From an uncultured bacterium (GTDB taxonomy: Bacteria > Planctomycetota > UBA1135 > GCA-002686595): DNA of 10,054 bases. This document shows, in pieces, positions 1 through 6,702 of this stretch. The notes under the pieces are model-generated. The model worked only from the letters and a program-made list of their open reading frames with translations. It was not told where the DNA came from and did no database searches. The stretch is taken from the NCBI GenBank assembly GCA_902826945.1, contig CADEGS010000046.1, positions 14,094 to 24,147 of the forward strand, given 5' to 3'. The stretch's first letter is position 1. Each line of letters begins with the position of its first letter. The position numbers were made by a program, and so were the translations under genes.

Positions 1-603
1 GACTACCGCCGCGAGATCGAGCACGCCTACCCCGACGAGGCCACGCGCGCGTCGCGCTGGGCGGCGGTCGAGCAGATCCTCGAGCTGGCGCGCGCGCACC
101 AGGGCCGCCGCAAGGGCGCGACGCTCGCGACGTTCCTGCAGGAGCTCGCGCTCGAGGCGAACGACGACGAGCGCGACGACCAGGGCGAGCGCGACGCCGT
201 CACGCTGATGAGCCTGCACGCCGCCAAGGGGCTCGAGTTCCCCTGCGTCTACCTGGTCGGCCTCGAGGAGGACCTGCTCCCCCACGCGCGCGCCATCGCC
301 GAGGACACCGTCGAGGAGGAGCGCCGCCTGACCTACGTCGGCATCACGCGCGCGCGCCAGCGCTTGACCCTGTGCCTGGCCAAGGCCCGCGCGCGCTTCG
401 GCCGCCGCGTCGAGGTCGAGCCCTCGCGCTTCCTGCTCGAGCTCAAGGGCGAGGCCCCCGCCCGCGGCCGGCGCGGCGCGGGAGCGGGCAAGGGCGGCGC
501 GAAGGGCGGGCGAAAGGCGGGGTCGAAGCCCGGTGCCAAGCCCGGCGCCCGCGCACGGCGCGCGGGCGGAGCGCGCCGCGGCAAGGCGGGCCGATCGGGC
601 TAG
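1..603 (+). CDS. rep: UvrD/Rep-family superfamily 1A DNA helicase, C-terminal part (5' truncated by window edge)
   Basis: ATP-dependent 3'-to-5' DNA helicase that unwinds duplex DNA and strips proteins ahead of or behind replication forks. Only the last 200 residues are in the window; the reading frame is open from base 1 and stops at TAG 601-603. Motif V is clear at residues 67-80 ([14 protein letters not shown]), followed by [12 protein letters not shown]. Motif VI is at 105-120 ([16 protein letters not shown]), with the arginine finger. The segment PSRFLLEL after motif VI (141-148) matches my recollection of E. coli Rep more than UvrD or PcrA, so I use rep, but the assignment within the family is not certain without the N-terminus. 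The last 45 or so residues (from about 154) are a Gly/Ala/Lys/Arg tail, probably disordered and DNA- or partner-binding, replacing the usual family tail. This is the only + strand gene and it converges on the genes to its right. Confidence 0.93.
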   Translation, partial: DYRREIEHAYPDEATRASRWAAVEQILELARAHQGRRKGATLATFLQELALEANDDERDDQGERDAVTLMSLHAAKGLEFPCVYLVGLEEDLLPHARAIAEDTVEEERRLTYVGITRARQRLTLCLAKARARFGRRVEVEPSRFLLELKGEAPARGRRGAGAGKGGAKGGRKAGSKPGAKPGARARRAGGARRGKAGRSG

Positions 604-604
604 C

Positions 605-618
605 GCGAGGCCCCTCGC
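605..618 (+). terminator. Possible small hairpin just after the helicase stop
   Basis: A short inverted repeat, GCGAG-GCCC-CTCGC (5-bp stem, 4-base loop), begins two bases after the TAG of the helicase gene. It sits where a terminator would be expected, but there is no T-run after it. In DNA this rich in G+C a 5-bp stem can arise by chance, so this is a weak call. Confidence 0.25.
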
Positions 619-708
619 ACTGGTGGTAGACAGCTTCGCGTAAGTGCATTGGGTGGTGCGGTTGTTTGGGATCGGAGCCTACACCGCTCTATCCACTTCT
701 TCGTACCC

Positions 709-730
709 GCTGACCCAACATCTCGTCAGC
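709..730 (-). terminator. Possible terminator hairpin downstream of the orphan secreted-protein gene
   Basis: A perfect 6-bp inverted repeat, GCTGAC (709-714) and GTCAGC (725-730), with a 10-base loop. It lies 7 bases beyond the stop codon of the - strand gene that ends at 738, in an otherwise AT-richer stretch where chance stems are less likely. No T-run follows in either direction, so intrinsic termination is not proven; it could equally be a 3' RNA stabilising stem. Confidence 0.3.
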
Positions 731-737
731 ACAAACC

Positions 738-1577
738 CTAGCGATATACATAATAGACTATGACGTAGGCCGATATGTTGGTGCTCGATTGACAGTTCAA
801 AGGGCTGCTACCCCAAGAGGATGCGCCATCTTGACATTCCCTCCTGGACTCAAGAGTGGCCCTGCCAAGCCGTAGCGTTCCTATGACATATTCTGTCTCC
901 CCAGGATACGATTGATAAATAGAGCTATCAAAATTCTGAACACCAACCGGAAAGATGCCGCACGGATCATAAACAAGCACAGGTTGACCGTGCATTAGCG
1001 TATCAGTTTGGGTACTGTGACCAGAGAGAAGGGCGGAAAACCCTGTAGACCCTGCGCAATCAAGACTTCCATCATACGGGCCATTTATGGTCATCGTCCT
1101 GGGCACAGTATAGAAATCATTGGGTAAATATACCTGCTTGGCAAAAAAAGCAGGCATAAAGAGCTTAGTAAGGGACCTAAGCCTAATAGATACTTCACAC
1201 GGATAGGATTCCGGAAGGCCATAGACCTCTACCCCGTCGTTTGTTTCGTAGACGAAGCATGATGTTCCCATAGTAATGCTTTGCAGCGTTCCAAACTCTC
1301 GCGGAAATGCTGGTATCGCGATTGGAACACAGATTGATGGCTCGCTATCCGTAAAGGTTGCCGAGACGTGAATGGCATGGTGCAAGATTTCTATTCTTGC
1401 AACGCCCCCGCTGGGGCCAAATGAAATCGCCTGTGCATTGATAGCAGAGTTATTCCATGCAATGACGAAGAGCAGCGACCCAACCGCCCTCGCAACTAAG
1501 TCGCCTATTCCGCCAGTGAGTTGAATGCAGCCTGGTTCATTATTGCCGCCCTTCTGAGATTGCATGTGAACTAGCAT
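738..1577 (-). CDS. Hypothetical secreted cysteine-containing protein (279 aa), orphan in low-GC island
   Basis: I do not recognise a family. The start is ATG at 1577 because AAGGAG sits at 1591-1586, 8 bases upstream; the frame is open further upstream (to 1715), but those candidate starts lack such a site. Residues 1-28 are polar. They precede a hydrophobic stretch (about 29-40, ARAVGSLLFVIA) and a likely signal-peptidase site after NAQA at residue 50, so export across the inner membrane is inferred. The long n-region is unusual. The mature part (about 229 residues) looks beta-rich, with many Ser, Thr, Gly, Tyr and Pro. It has seven cysteines (83, 107, 127, 174, 206, 248, 262) that could form disulfides outside the cytoplasm. 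There is no second membrane segment, lipobox or sorting tail. Base and codon use are unlike all the neighbours, suggesting acquisition by transfer. It converges with the helicase gene. Existence as a gene is likely; function is unknown. Confidence 0.72.
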   Translation of the reverse strand: MLVHMQSQKGGNNEPGCIQLTGGIGDLVARAVGSLLFVIAWNNSAINAQAISFGPSGGVARIEILHHAIHVSATFTDSEPSICVPIAIPAFPREFGTLQSITMGTSCFVYETNDGVEVYGLPESYPCEVSIRLRSLTKLFMPAFFAKQVYLPNDFYTVPRTMTINGPYDGSLDCAGSTGFSALLSGHSTQTDTLMHGQPVLVYDPCGIFPVGVQNFDSSIYQSYPGETEYVIGTLRLGRATLESRRECQDGASSWGSSPLNCQSSTNISAYVIVYYVYR

Positions 1578-1585
1578 TGTCGACA

Positions 1586-1591
1586 CTCCTT
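1586..1591 (-). promoter_or_regulatory. Shine-Dalgarno site that sets the start of the orphan secreted-protein gene
   Basis: AAGGAG on the - strand, 8 bases before ATG 1577. It is the strongest ribosome-binding site in the window and decides between the in-frame ATG codons at 1601, 1577 and 1565. It indicates that the low-GC frame is translated rather than a fortuitous opening. Confidence 0.7.
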
Positions 1592-1656
1592 GTCGAACCA
1601 TAGAGATCGGCCCAAGAATCCTGGTGGATTCAGACTGCTTTGCGCGTGGCGGTGTT

Positions 1657-1681
1657 CTGCTCTCGTGCAGAAGTAGAGCAG
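1657..1681. repeat. 7-bp inverted repeat upstream of the orphan gene
   Basis: CTGCTCT (1657-1663) and AGAGCAG (1675-1681), a perfect 7-bp inverted repeat with an 11-base spacer. It lies about 80 bases before the orphan gene's start codon, in its presumed promoter or leader region. It could be an operator for a dimeric regulator or a leader hairpin. I could not place convincing -35/-10 boxes around it, and it is a single example. Confidence 0.35.
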
Positions 1682-1755
1682 GGCGTTCCAGATCCCGCAA
1701 TGCGCCTCGCAGCAATAGTCTCGACGGGTGCGGACTCGGGCCTGGCCCTCTCTTG

Positions 1756-2109
1756 CTATACCAGCTCGCCTGATTCGCGGTGGAAGGCCACCGAGCGGTC
1801 GCCGCGGGCCACGCGGACGGCGTCCTGCTCGAGGCGCACGTCGTCGACGCGGCCGCCGAGCGAGCGCTCCCAGACCAGGCCGCGCTCCTCGGACACGACG
1901 CACACGCCGCGCGCGCACCACAGGACGAAGTCTTCGCCCGCCTCCAGGATCCCCCCGAACAGCCCGCCCAGGCGCGCGACGGCGGCGCGCGCGGTGACGT
2001 CGAGCGTCACGCGCCCGCCGGCGCCGGAGCGGTCGGCGTCGCAAGCCGGGCAGCGCTCGTGCGCGTCGCCGAAGAGCGTGCCGCAGTTGCGGCAGCCGAT
2101 CAGGTCCAC
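1756..2109 (-). CDS. Small zinc-ribbon protein of unknown function (117 aa)
   Basis: Not recognised as a named family. The start is taken as GTG 2109, which overlaps the stop TGA (2102-2100) of the upstream membrane-protein gene, with GGAGG at 2118-2114 as a close ribosome-binding site. Residues 6-23 form a rubredoxin-like zinc ribbon: C6xxC9 (CRNC) and C20xxC23 (CPAC), ten residues apart, as in many small zinc-ribbon proteins. The rest (about 32-117) reads as alternating short strands (LVWERSLGGRVDDVRLEQD, then VRVARGDRSVAFH), like a small beta domain, with two further cysteines at 65 and 70. There is no signal peptide or membrane segment, so it is probably cytoplasmic. The overlap with the membrane-protein gene suggests the two are translated together and may form a membrane-associated pair. 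The gene ends exactly where the low-GC island begins. Confidence 0.72.
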   Translation of the reverse strand: MDLIGCRNCGTLFGDAHERCPACDADRSGAGGRVTLDVTARAAVARLGGLFGGILEAGEDFVLWCARGVCVVSEERGLVWERSLGGRVDDVRLEQDAVRVARGDRSVAFHRESGELV

Positions 2110-2549
2110 GACGCCTCCGCGGCGGCGAGCCGGTCGAGCGGGCGGTCGGTCTCGAGCGCGAGCGTCGCGACCACGCCGCACACGACCGCCAGCACGGCGT
2201 GCACCGCGAGCAGGCGGCGGGCGGCGTCGCTGCCCGTCGCGAAGGCGCCGCCCAGGTAGACGAAGCCCGCGACGCAGGCGAAGACCGGCAGGCCGAGCGC
2301 GAGCCCGACGCGCGCCGCCACGTGCTCGGCTGCGAGCGCGCGCGCGACGAGAGCCAGGAGCGCTCCGAGCGGCGCGACGAGGAGCGCCCAGCGGGCCCGT
2401 CCGAGCCCCTCGCGCGTCGGCGAAGAGGACCGCGCCGTCGCCGCGGCGGCCGCGCCGCTGGGCATGGCGCGCCGGTCGGGACGCAGGAAGAGCACCAGGT
2501 CCACCCCCGCGAGCGCGCACAGGAGTCCGAGGGCGAGGTCCGAGACCAT
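2100..2549 (-). CDS. Small four-helix integral membrane protein of unknown function (149 aa)
   Basis: Hydrophobic segments at about 5-23, 53-73, 82-103 and 112-132 point to four transmembrane helices. Between the first and second is an Ala/Ser/Arg-rich loop (about 24-52), which is positively charged and so probably cytoplasmic. The start is taken as ATG 2549. A TTG at 2585 would add 12 residues but lacks a better ribosome-binding site, and neither start has a strong one. The 3' end overlaps the downstream zinc-ribbon gene by about 10 bases, so the two are likely co-translated. The gene lies 114 bases downstream of priA on the same strand and may be read through from it. I recognise no family and no catalytic motif. 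Confidence 0.65.
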   Translation of the reverse strand: MVSDLALGLLCALAGVDLVLFLRPDRRAMPSGAAAAATARSSSPTREGLGRARWALLVAPLGALLALVARALAAEHVAARVGLALGLPVFACVAGFVYLGGAFATGSDAARRLLAVHAVLAVVCGVVATLALETDRPLDRLAAAEASWT

Positions 2550-2663
2550 CGCGCAGAGCTTCGGCGCACCCCCGCTCCCGCGCAAGCGCGATCGCCTGCC
2601 CTGGCGCGATCCGCCGCACGGCGCGAAGGGTCCCCGCGCGATCGGGCCGGGCGACAGAGGCCG

Positions 2664-4940
2664 CTACAGCATCGCCATCGCGTCCACGTCGACCTTGGGC
2701 GCGACCAGGCCGCGCGGCGGCGGGGTCTCGGCCAGGAGCCAGGCCGCGCGCTCGAAGGCGTCGCCGTCGAGCGCGCCCTTGACCAGGAAGTGCGCGCGGT
2801 GGCGCGCGCGCAGGATGGCGATCGGCGCGGGCGCGGGGCCGAGCACGCGCACGGCGGGCGCGCGCGCGCGCACGAGCGCGGCGTAGTGGGCCGCGGAGGC
2901 GTCGGCGCGCGCGGCCTCGGGGTGCTCGAAGAGCGCGCGCAGCAGGCGGCCGTGCGGCGGGTAGCCGAGCTCCGCGCGCTCGCGCGACTCGGCGCGCGCG
3001 AAGGCCTCGTAGTCGCCGGCCGCGGCCATGCGGATCGCGGGGTGGTCGGGCGCGCTGGTCTGGATCACGATGCGGCCCGCGAGGTGCGAGCGTCCGGCGC
3101 GCCCCGAGACCTGCGCGACGAGCTGGAAGGTGCGCTCGGCCGCGCGGAAGTCGGGCAGGTGCAGCGCGGAGTCGGCCGACACGATCCCGACCAGGGTCAC
3201 CGCCGGGAAGTCGAGGCCCTTGGCGATCATCTGCGTGCCGACCAGCACGTCGATCTCACGCCGGCCGAAGGCCGCCAGGACCTCCTCGTAGTCCTCGCGG
3301 CGGTGCATCGTGTCGGAGTCCATGCGGCGCACGCGCGCATCGGGATGCAGGCGGCAGAGCTCGGCCTCGACCTTCTCCGAGCCGACGCCGAAGGGCCGCA
3401 GGAAGGGCGCCGTGCAGCGCGGGCAGACGCGCGGCACGGCGCGCTCCTCGCAGCAGCCGTGGCACACCAGGCGCCCGATGCGGCGGTGCCAGGTCAGCGC
3501 CAGGTCGCAGTGCTCGCAGGACACCGTCTCGCGGCAGCCCGCGCACCACAGGACCGGGATGAAGCCGCGCCGGTTCAGGAACAGGATCGCCTGCTCGCCC
3601 GCGGCGAGCGTCTCGGCCAGCCGGTGCAAGAGCAGGCGCGAGAAGAGCGGCGCGCCGGCCTCGCGCTCGGCCTCCGCGCGCATGTCGACGACGCTCACCT
3701 GCGGCACGCTGCCGCCCCCCACGCGCCGCGGCAGCGAGAGGCGCGCGTACGCGCCGCGCTCGGCCGCGTGCCAGCTCTCGAGCGCCGGCGTGGCGGAGCC
3801 CAGCACGCACACCGCGCGCTCCAGGCGCGCGCGCTCGACGGCCGCGTCGCGCGCGTGGTAGCGCGGCGTCGAGGCCTGCTTGAACGAGGGCTCGTGCTCC
3901 TCGTCCACCACGATCACGCCCACGCGCGGGAGCGGCGCGAAGAGCGCCGAGCGCGCGCCGACGACCACGCGCGACTCGCCGCGCGCGATGCGCTTCCAGG
4001 CCGCCAGGCGCTGCGCGTCCGAGAGCCGGCTGTGCAGCACGGACACCTCGCCGAAGCGCGAGTGGAACCACGACACGGTCTGCGGCGTGAGGGCGATCTC
4101 GGGCACGAGCACGATCGCGCCGCGGCCGAGCGCGAGCGAGCGCTCGATCGCGCGCAGGTAGACCTCGGTCTTGCCGCTGCCCGTGACGCCGTGCAGGAGG
4201 AAGGTCGCCGGGCGCTCCTCCTCGAGCGCGGCGCACACGGCCGCGATCGCGCGCGCCTGGTCCTCGGTCGGCTCGGGCCGCGGGCGCAGGGCCGCCGCCA
4301 CCTGCAGCGGGTCCACCGACGCGTCGTGCATCTCGACCGTCACCCAGCCGCGGCGCTCGAGCGAGCGCAGCGGCGAGTCCGAGAGCTGCGAGCGCCGCAG
4401 CAGGTCCTGCGCCTCGAGCGCGGCGCCGCTCTCGAGCAGCGCGCGCAGCAGGCGGTGCTGCTTGGGGAAGCGCTCCTCGAGCTCGGCCAGCTCGGCCGCG
4501 CCGACGCCGTCCGCCGCGCGCACGCGCCGCTCGCGCCGCAGGCCGCCGCCGCGCTTGAGCGGCGCGGGCAGCGCGGCCGCCAGCGCCTCGCCCCAGCCGC
4601 AGGCGTAGCGCTCGGCGATCCAGCGCGTCAGCGCCAGCAGCGTCTCGCCCACCGGCGGCTCGCCGTCGAGCACGCCCGCCACCGGCCGCACGCGCGCGAC
4701 GTCCGAGCGCTCGCACGTCTCGACCACGACGCCGACCAGGCGCGCGCCGCCGAACGGCACCCACACGCGCACGCCGCGGCGCACGCGCGCGACGAGCGCG
4801 TCGGGCACGGCGTAGGTGAACGTGCGCCGCAGCGGGCGGTTCAGCGCGACCTCGCAGTAGAGCGCGGCGGGCGGCGCGGACGCCGCCTCGGGCTCGCGCT
4901 CGGGCTCGAGCGCGAAGAGCGTCGGCTCGCGCGCGGCCAC
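2664..4940 (-). CDS. priA: Primosomal protein N' (replication restart helicase PriA)
   Basis: Superfamily 2, 3'-to-5' DNA helicase that recognises stalled forks and D-loops and reloads the replicative helicase. At 758 residues it is slightly longer than E. coli PriA (732). The N-terminal 3'-end-binding domain starts near residue 28 (YCEVALNRPLRRTFTYAVP). Walker A is at 251-259 (GVTGSGKTE), the DEEH box at 346-349, and the GSAT motif at 381-384. The helicase C-terminal motifs include GTQMIAKGLDFP (568-579) and QVSGRAGR (610-617). All eight zinc-binding cysteines are present at 466, 469, 475, 478, 493, 496, 506 and 509, with spacing identical to E. coli. The C-terminal domain ends with a PIAILRARHRAHFLVK stretch. 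The start is GTG 4940, two bases after the MazG-like gene's TAG. It gives about 25 extra, poorly conserved residues and has no clear ribosome-binding site, so translation may depend on the upstream gene. Confidence 0.97.
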   Translation of the reverse strand: MAAREPTLFALEPEREPEAASAPPAALYCEVALNRPLRRTFTYAVPDALVARVRRGVRVWVPFGGARLVGVVVETCERSDVARVRPVAGVLDGEPPVGETLLALTRWIAERYACGWGEALAAALPAPLKRGGGLRRERRVRAADGVGAAELAELEERFPKQHRLLRALLESGAALEAQDLLRRSQLSDSPLRSLERRGWVTVEMHDASVDPLQVAAALRPRPEPTEDQARAIAAVCAALEEERPATFLLHGVTGSGKTEVYLRAIERSLALGRGAIVLVPEIALTPQTVSWFHSRFGEVSVLHSRLSDAQRLAAWKRIARGESRVVVGARSALFAPLPRVGVIVVDEEHEPSFKQASTPRYHARDAAVERARLERAVCVLGSATPALESWHAAERGAYARLSLPRRVGGGSVPQVSVVDMRAEAEREAGAPLFSRLLLHRLAETLAAGEQAILFLNRRGFIPVLWCAGCRETVSCEHCDLALTWHRRIGRLVCHGCCEERAVPRVCPRCTAPFLRPFGVGSEKVEAELCRLHPDARVRRMDSDTMHRREDYEEVLAAFGRREIDVLVGTQMIAKGLDFPAVTLVGIVSADSALHLPDFRAAERTFQLVAQVSGRAGRSHLAGRIVIQTSAPDHPAIRMAAAGDYEAFARAESRERAELGYPPHGRLLRALFEHPEAARADASAAHYAALVRARAPAVRVLGPAPAPIAILRARHRAHFLVKGALDGDAFERAAWLLAETPPPRGLVAPKVDVDAMAML

Positions 4941-4942
4941 GT

Positions 4943-5224
4943 CTAGCAGGCGCAGGGCGCCTCGTGGCAGCGCGGGCAGCCCTCGGCGTACTTGGCCAGC
5001 GCGGCCTTCTCGAGGTCGATGCCCGCGATCGAGGCCAGCGTGGAGAGCCAGGCCAGGACGTCGGCGAACTCGCCCTCGAGCTCGTGCGCGTGCCCGCGGC
5101 GCAGGGCGCGCGTCAGCTCGCCCACCTCCTCGCAGAACCACATGTGCGTGCCCGCCAGCCCGCGCGCGCTGTCCCGCTGGTAGTAGATCTCCTCGATGCG
5201 CTTCTGGAAGTCGGCGATCCGCAT
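4943..5224 (-). CDS. MazG-like nucleotide pyrophosphohydrolase with cysteine-rich tail (93 aa)
   Basis: Small all-alpha NTP pyrophosphatase of the MazG superfamily. Such enzymes cleave nucleoside triphosphates to the monophosphate and pyrophosphate, often cleaning up damaged or signalling nucleotides. The metal-binding pattern is complete: EExxE at 32-36 (EEVGELTRAL) and ExxxD in EGEFADVLAWL (E51, D55). The length fits a single MazG domain. The last eleven residues are CPRCHEAPCAC, a CxxCx4CxC cluster (83, 86, 91, 93) that looks like a metal-binding knuckle. I recall similar tails on MazG-like proteins of other environmental bacteria, but cannot check. The start is ATG 5224; no strong ribosome-binding site is visible. 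It lies 95 bases after the SpoIIE-like gene and only two bases before priA, so it is probably co-transcribed with priA. The substrate is not predictable from sequence. Confidence 0.88.
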   Translation of the reverse strand: MRIADFQKRIEEIYYQRDSARGLAGTHMWFCEEVGELTRALRRGHAHELEGEFADVLAWLSTLASIAGIDLEKAALAKYAEGCPRCHEAPCAC

Positions 5225-5319
5225 GGCGTCGGGGCTCTGGTCTCGGGCGGCGAGCGCGCCGGCGGCGGCCGGGGCGGACGGCCATGCTAGCGCGAGGGGG
5301 CGGAGCGGCGAGCGGCCCG

Positions 5320-6702
5320 TCAGGTGCGCGTGGCCGTCACCAGGGAGACGTCGTGCTGGACCGAGCCGCCGCTGAATTGCTCGAGGTCGCGGCGCAGCGC
5401 CTTCAGGAACTCGGTCGTCTCGAGCGGCGCGTGCTTGAGCACGCGCGCGTAGAAGGCCTTCTCGCCCAGCTCGCGGCCGGCGGCGCTCTTCATCGCCACC
5501 GGGGCGCTGTTCGCGAGCAGCAGGCGGTCGCCGGGCTCGAGCGGCACGTCCGCCACCTGCAGGCGGCGGTCGAACACGGGCCCCTTGTCGAAGCCCAGCG
5601 CGATGCCCTCGGGGTGCACGACGCGCAGCGTCCCGTCGCCGGCGGCGAAGCGCAGGAGCGGCATCTTGTGCCCGGCGCAGACCACGCGCGCGCGCGCGGC
5701 CTCGGGCTCGATCAGGGCGTAGAGCGCGGTGACGAACATCCCGCGCCGCACGTCGGCCGCCAGCCAGCGGTTGATGCGCTGGAAGGCGGCGGCGACGTCG
5801 TCCGAGCGGTCGAGCTCGCTGCGCAGGTACGAGCGCGCCGTGGCGCCCACCAGCGCGGCCGGCACGCCCTGGCCCGACACCTCGCACACGAGCAGGCCCA
5901 CGCGCCCGTCCGCGCGCACGACGAAGTCGTGGAAGTCCCCGCCCAGCGTGGCCGAGGAGAGCCGCACCGCGCCCAGGTCGTAGCCGGGCACGAGCGGCGT
6001 CGCGAGCGGCAAGAGCGCCTCGCGCACGTCGCCCGCGAGCGCCAGCTCGCGCTCGCGCACCGAGAGCTCGATCTGCGCCTCCTGCGCGCCCTGCAGGTCG
6101 CGCGTCATGCGGTCGATCGAGCGCGCCAGGAGCTCGACCTCGCCCGTGCCGACCGCGCGCGTGCGGTGCGCGAGGTTGCCCTTGGCGATCTGGCGCACGT
6201 CCTCGACGAGCTGCTCGATCGGCGCCGAGACCTGGTTCGCGGCCCACAGCGCGACCAGCGCGCCGACCAGCACGACGACGACCAGGATGCCGCCGATCAT
6301 GCCGAGCATCTTGCGCCCCAGGTTGCCGCGGTCCGGCACCAGCAGGCGCAGCTCGTCCTCGGGCCGCGTGTCCTTCTCGCGGAAGCGGTAGAGCGTGGCG
6401 CGCTCGGTGCCCTCGAAGCCGATCGTGACCGGGAAGCGCTCGACGCCGGTCTCCTGGTGGCGCAGCGCGGTCGGCTCCGACTGCACGACCGGCGGGTCGT
6501 CGAAGCTCAGGCGCACGGCGCGGCTGATCGCGTCGATGCTCTGGTTCTCGGCGATCGCCTTGGCGCCGGTGTAGAGCACGAGCGCCGCGATCCCCATCAC
6601 GATCGTGAGCGCGGCCGTGTTCCACAGCACGAAGCGCACGCCGAGCTTCGTGCTGCTGACGCGCAGGTCGGCGGCTTCCTTGGCCCCCCGTCGCGCGGAC
6701 AT
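5320..6702 (-). CDS. Membrane HAMP protein with SpoIIE/RsbU-type PP2C domain, probably degenerate active site (460 aa)
   Basis: Signalling protein of the RsbU/SpoIIE architecture. There is a transmembrane helix at about 23-46, an extracytoplasmic sensor segment (about 47-133), a second helix at about 134-156, a HAMP linker (about 155-206, NQVSAPIEQLVEDVRQIAKG) and a PP2C-like domain (about 220-457). Family members dephosphorylate anti-sigma-factor antagonists. Here GGDFHDF keeps one metal Asp (256) and HDVSLV keeps the last (451). But the DVSGxG aspartate is Glu (E273 in CEVSGQG), and the usual TDG near the end is NSA (398-400, in LLLANSAPVAMK). I read these codons directly. It may therefore be a pseudophosphatase or use altered metal binding. 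The start ATG 6702 overlaps the pgpA stop by one base (TGATG), so it is coupled to phospholipid genes. No sigma factor, anti-sigma factor or STAS partner is in the window. Confidence 0.9.
   Translation of the reverse strand: MSARRGAKEAADLRVSSTKLGVRFVLWNTAALTIVMGIAALVLYTGAKAIAENQSIDAISRAVRLSFDDPPVVQSEPTALRHQETGVERFPVTIGFEGTERATLYRFREKDTRPEDELRLLVPDRGNLGRKMLGMIGGILVVVVLVGALVALWAANQVSAPIEQLVEDVRQIAKGNLAHRTRAVGTGEVELLARSIDRMTRDLQGAQEAQIELSVRERELALAGDVREALLPLATPLVPGYDLGAVRLSSATLGGDFHDFVVRADGRVGLLVCEVSGQGVPAALVGATARSYLRSELDRSDDVAAAFQRINRWLAADVRRGMFVTALYALIEPEAARARVVCAGHKMPLLRFAAGDGTLRVVHPEGIALGFDKGPVFDRRLQVADVPLEPGDRLLLANSAPVAMKSAAGRELGEKAFYARVLKHAPLETTEFLKALRRDLEQFSGGSVQHDVSLVTATRT

Larger units (their letters stand above)
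620..1750. other. Low-GC island, candidate horizontally acquired segment
   Basis: About 1.1 kb whose composition differs sharply from everything around it. A counted row at 1141-1200 has 24 G+C of 60, whereas the row at 2821-2880 in priA has 53 of 60. Codons such as ATA, TTA, AGA and TAT, rare in the neighbouring genes, are common here. The segment lies between the convergent helicase and the zinc-ribbon gene and carries a single convincing gene (738-1577, - strand). The edges are gradual to the eye, and I see no clear terminal repeats, target-site duplication, integrase or transposase. It is therefore labelled an island on composition alone, not a defined mobile element. Confidence 0.7.

Noticed and set aside
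686..697. AGTGGATAGAGC on the - strand, identical to a common tRNA D-arm sequence
   Set aside because: The pairing GCTC half of the D-stem is missing, and no anticodon stem, T-arm or acceptor stem can be drawn around it. It could not be supported as a tRNA or tRNA fragment serving as an attachment site.
649..718. TTGGGT and ACCCAA inverted copies 58 bases apart in the 604-737 gap
   Set aside because: Only 6 bp with a long spacer and no extension; not enough to call an element end.
1571..1740. A - strand frame with six cysteines (begins DYCCEAHCGIW) overlapping the start of the orphan gene
   Set aside because: It looks like a small Cys-rich peptide, but there is no ATG, GTG or TTG start near it. 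The frame only continues into nonsense antisense to the zinc-ribbon region, and the orphan gene's own start has a strong ribosome-binding site.
2857..2873. Alternating GC run within priA that could form Z-DNA
   Set aside because: It is explained by Ala/Arg codons in a very GC-rich gene, and similar runs are scattered through the window.
2199..4946. A 915-codon open frame on the + strand opposite priA
   Set aside because: The protein would be almost entirely Arg, Ala, His, Glu and Gly with no domain. In DNA this GC-rich, the antisense of a real gene stays open by chance, and priA on the other strand is certain.
5267..5283. GGCCG/CGGCC hairpin between the SpoIIE-like gene and the MazG-like gene
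   Set aside because: A 5-bp GC stem is expected by chance in such DNA and it has no T-run, so it was not called as a terminator.
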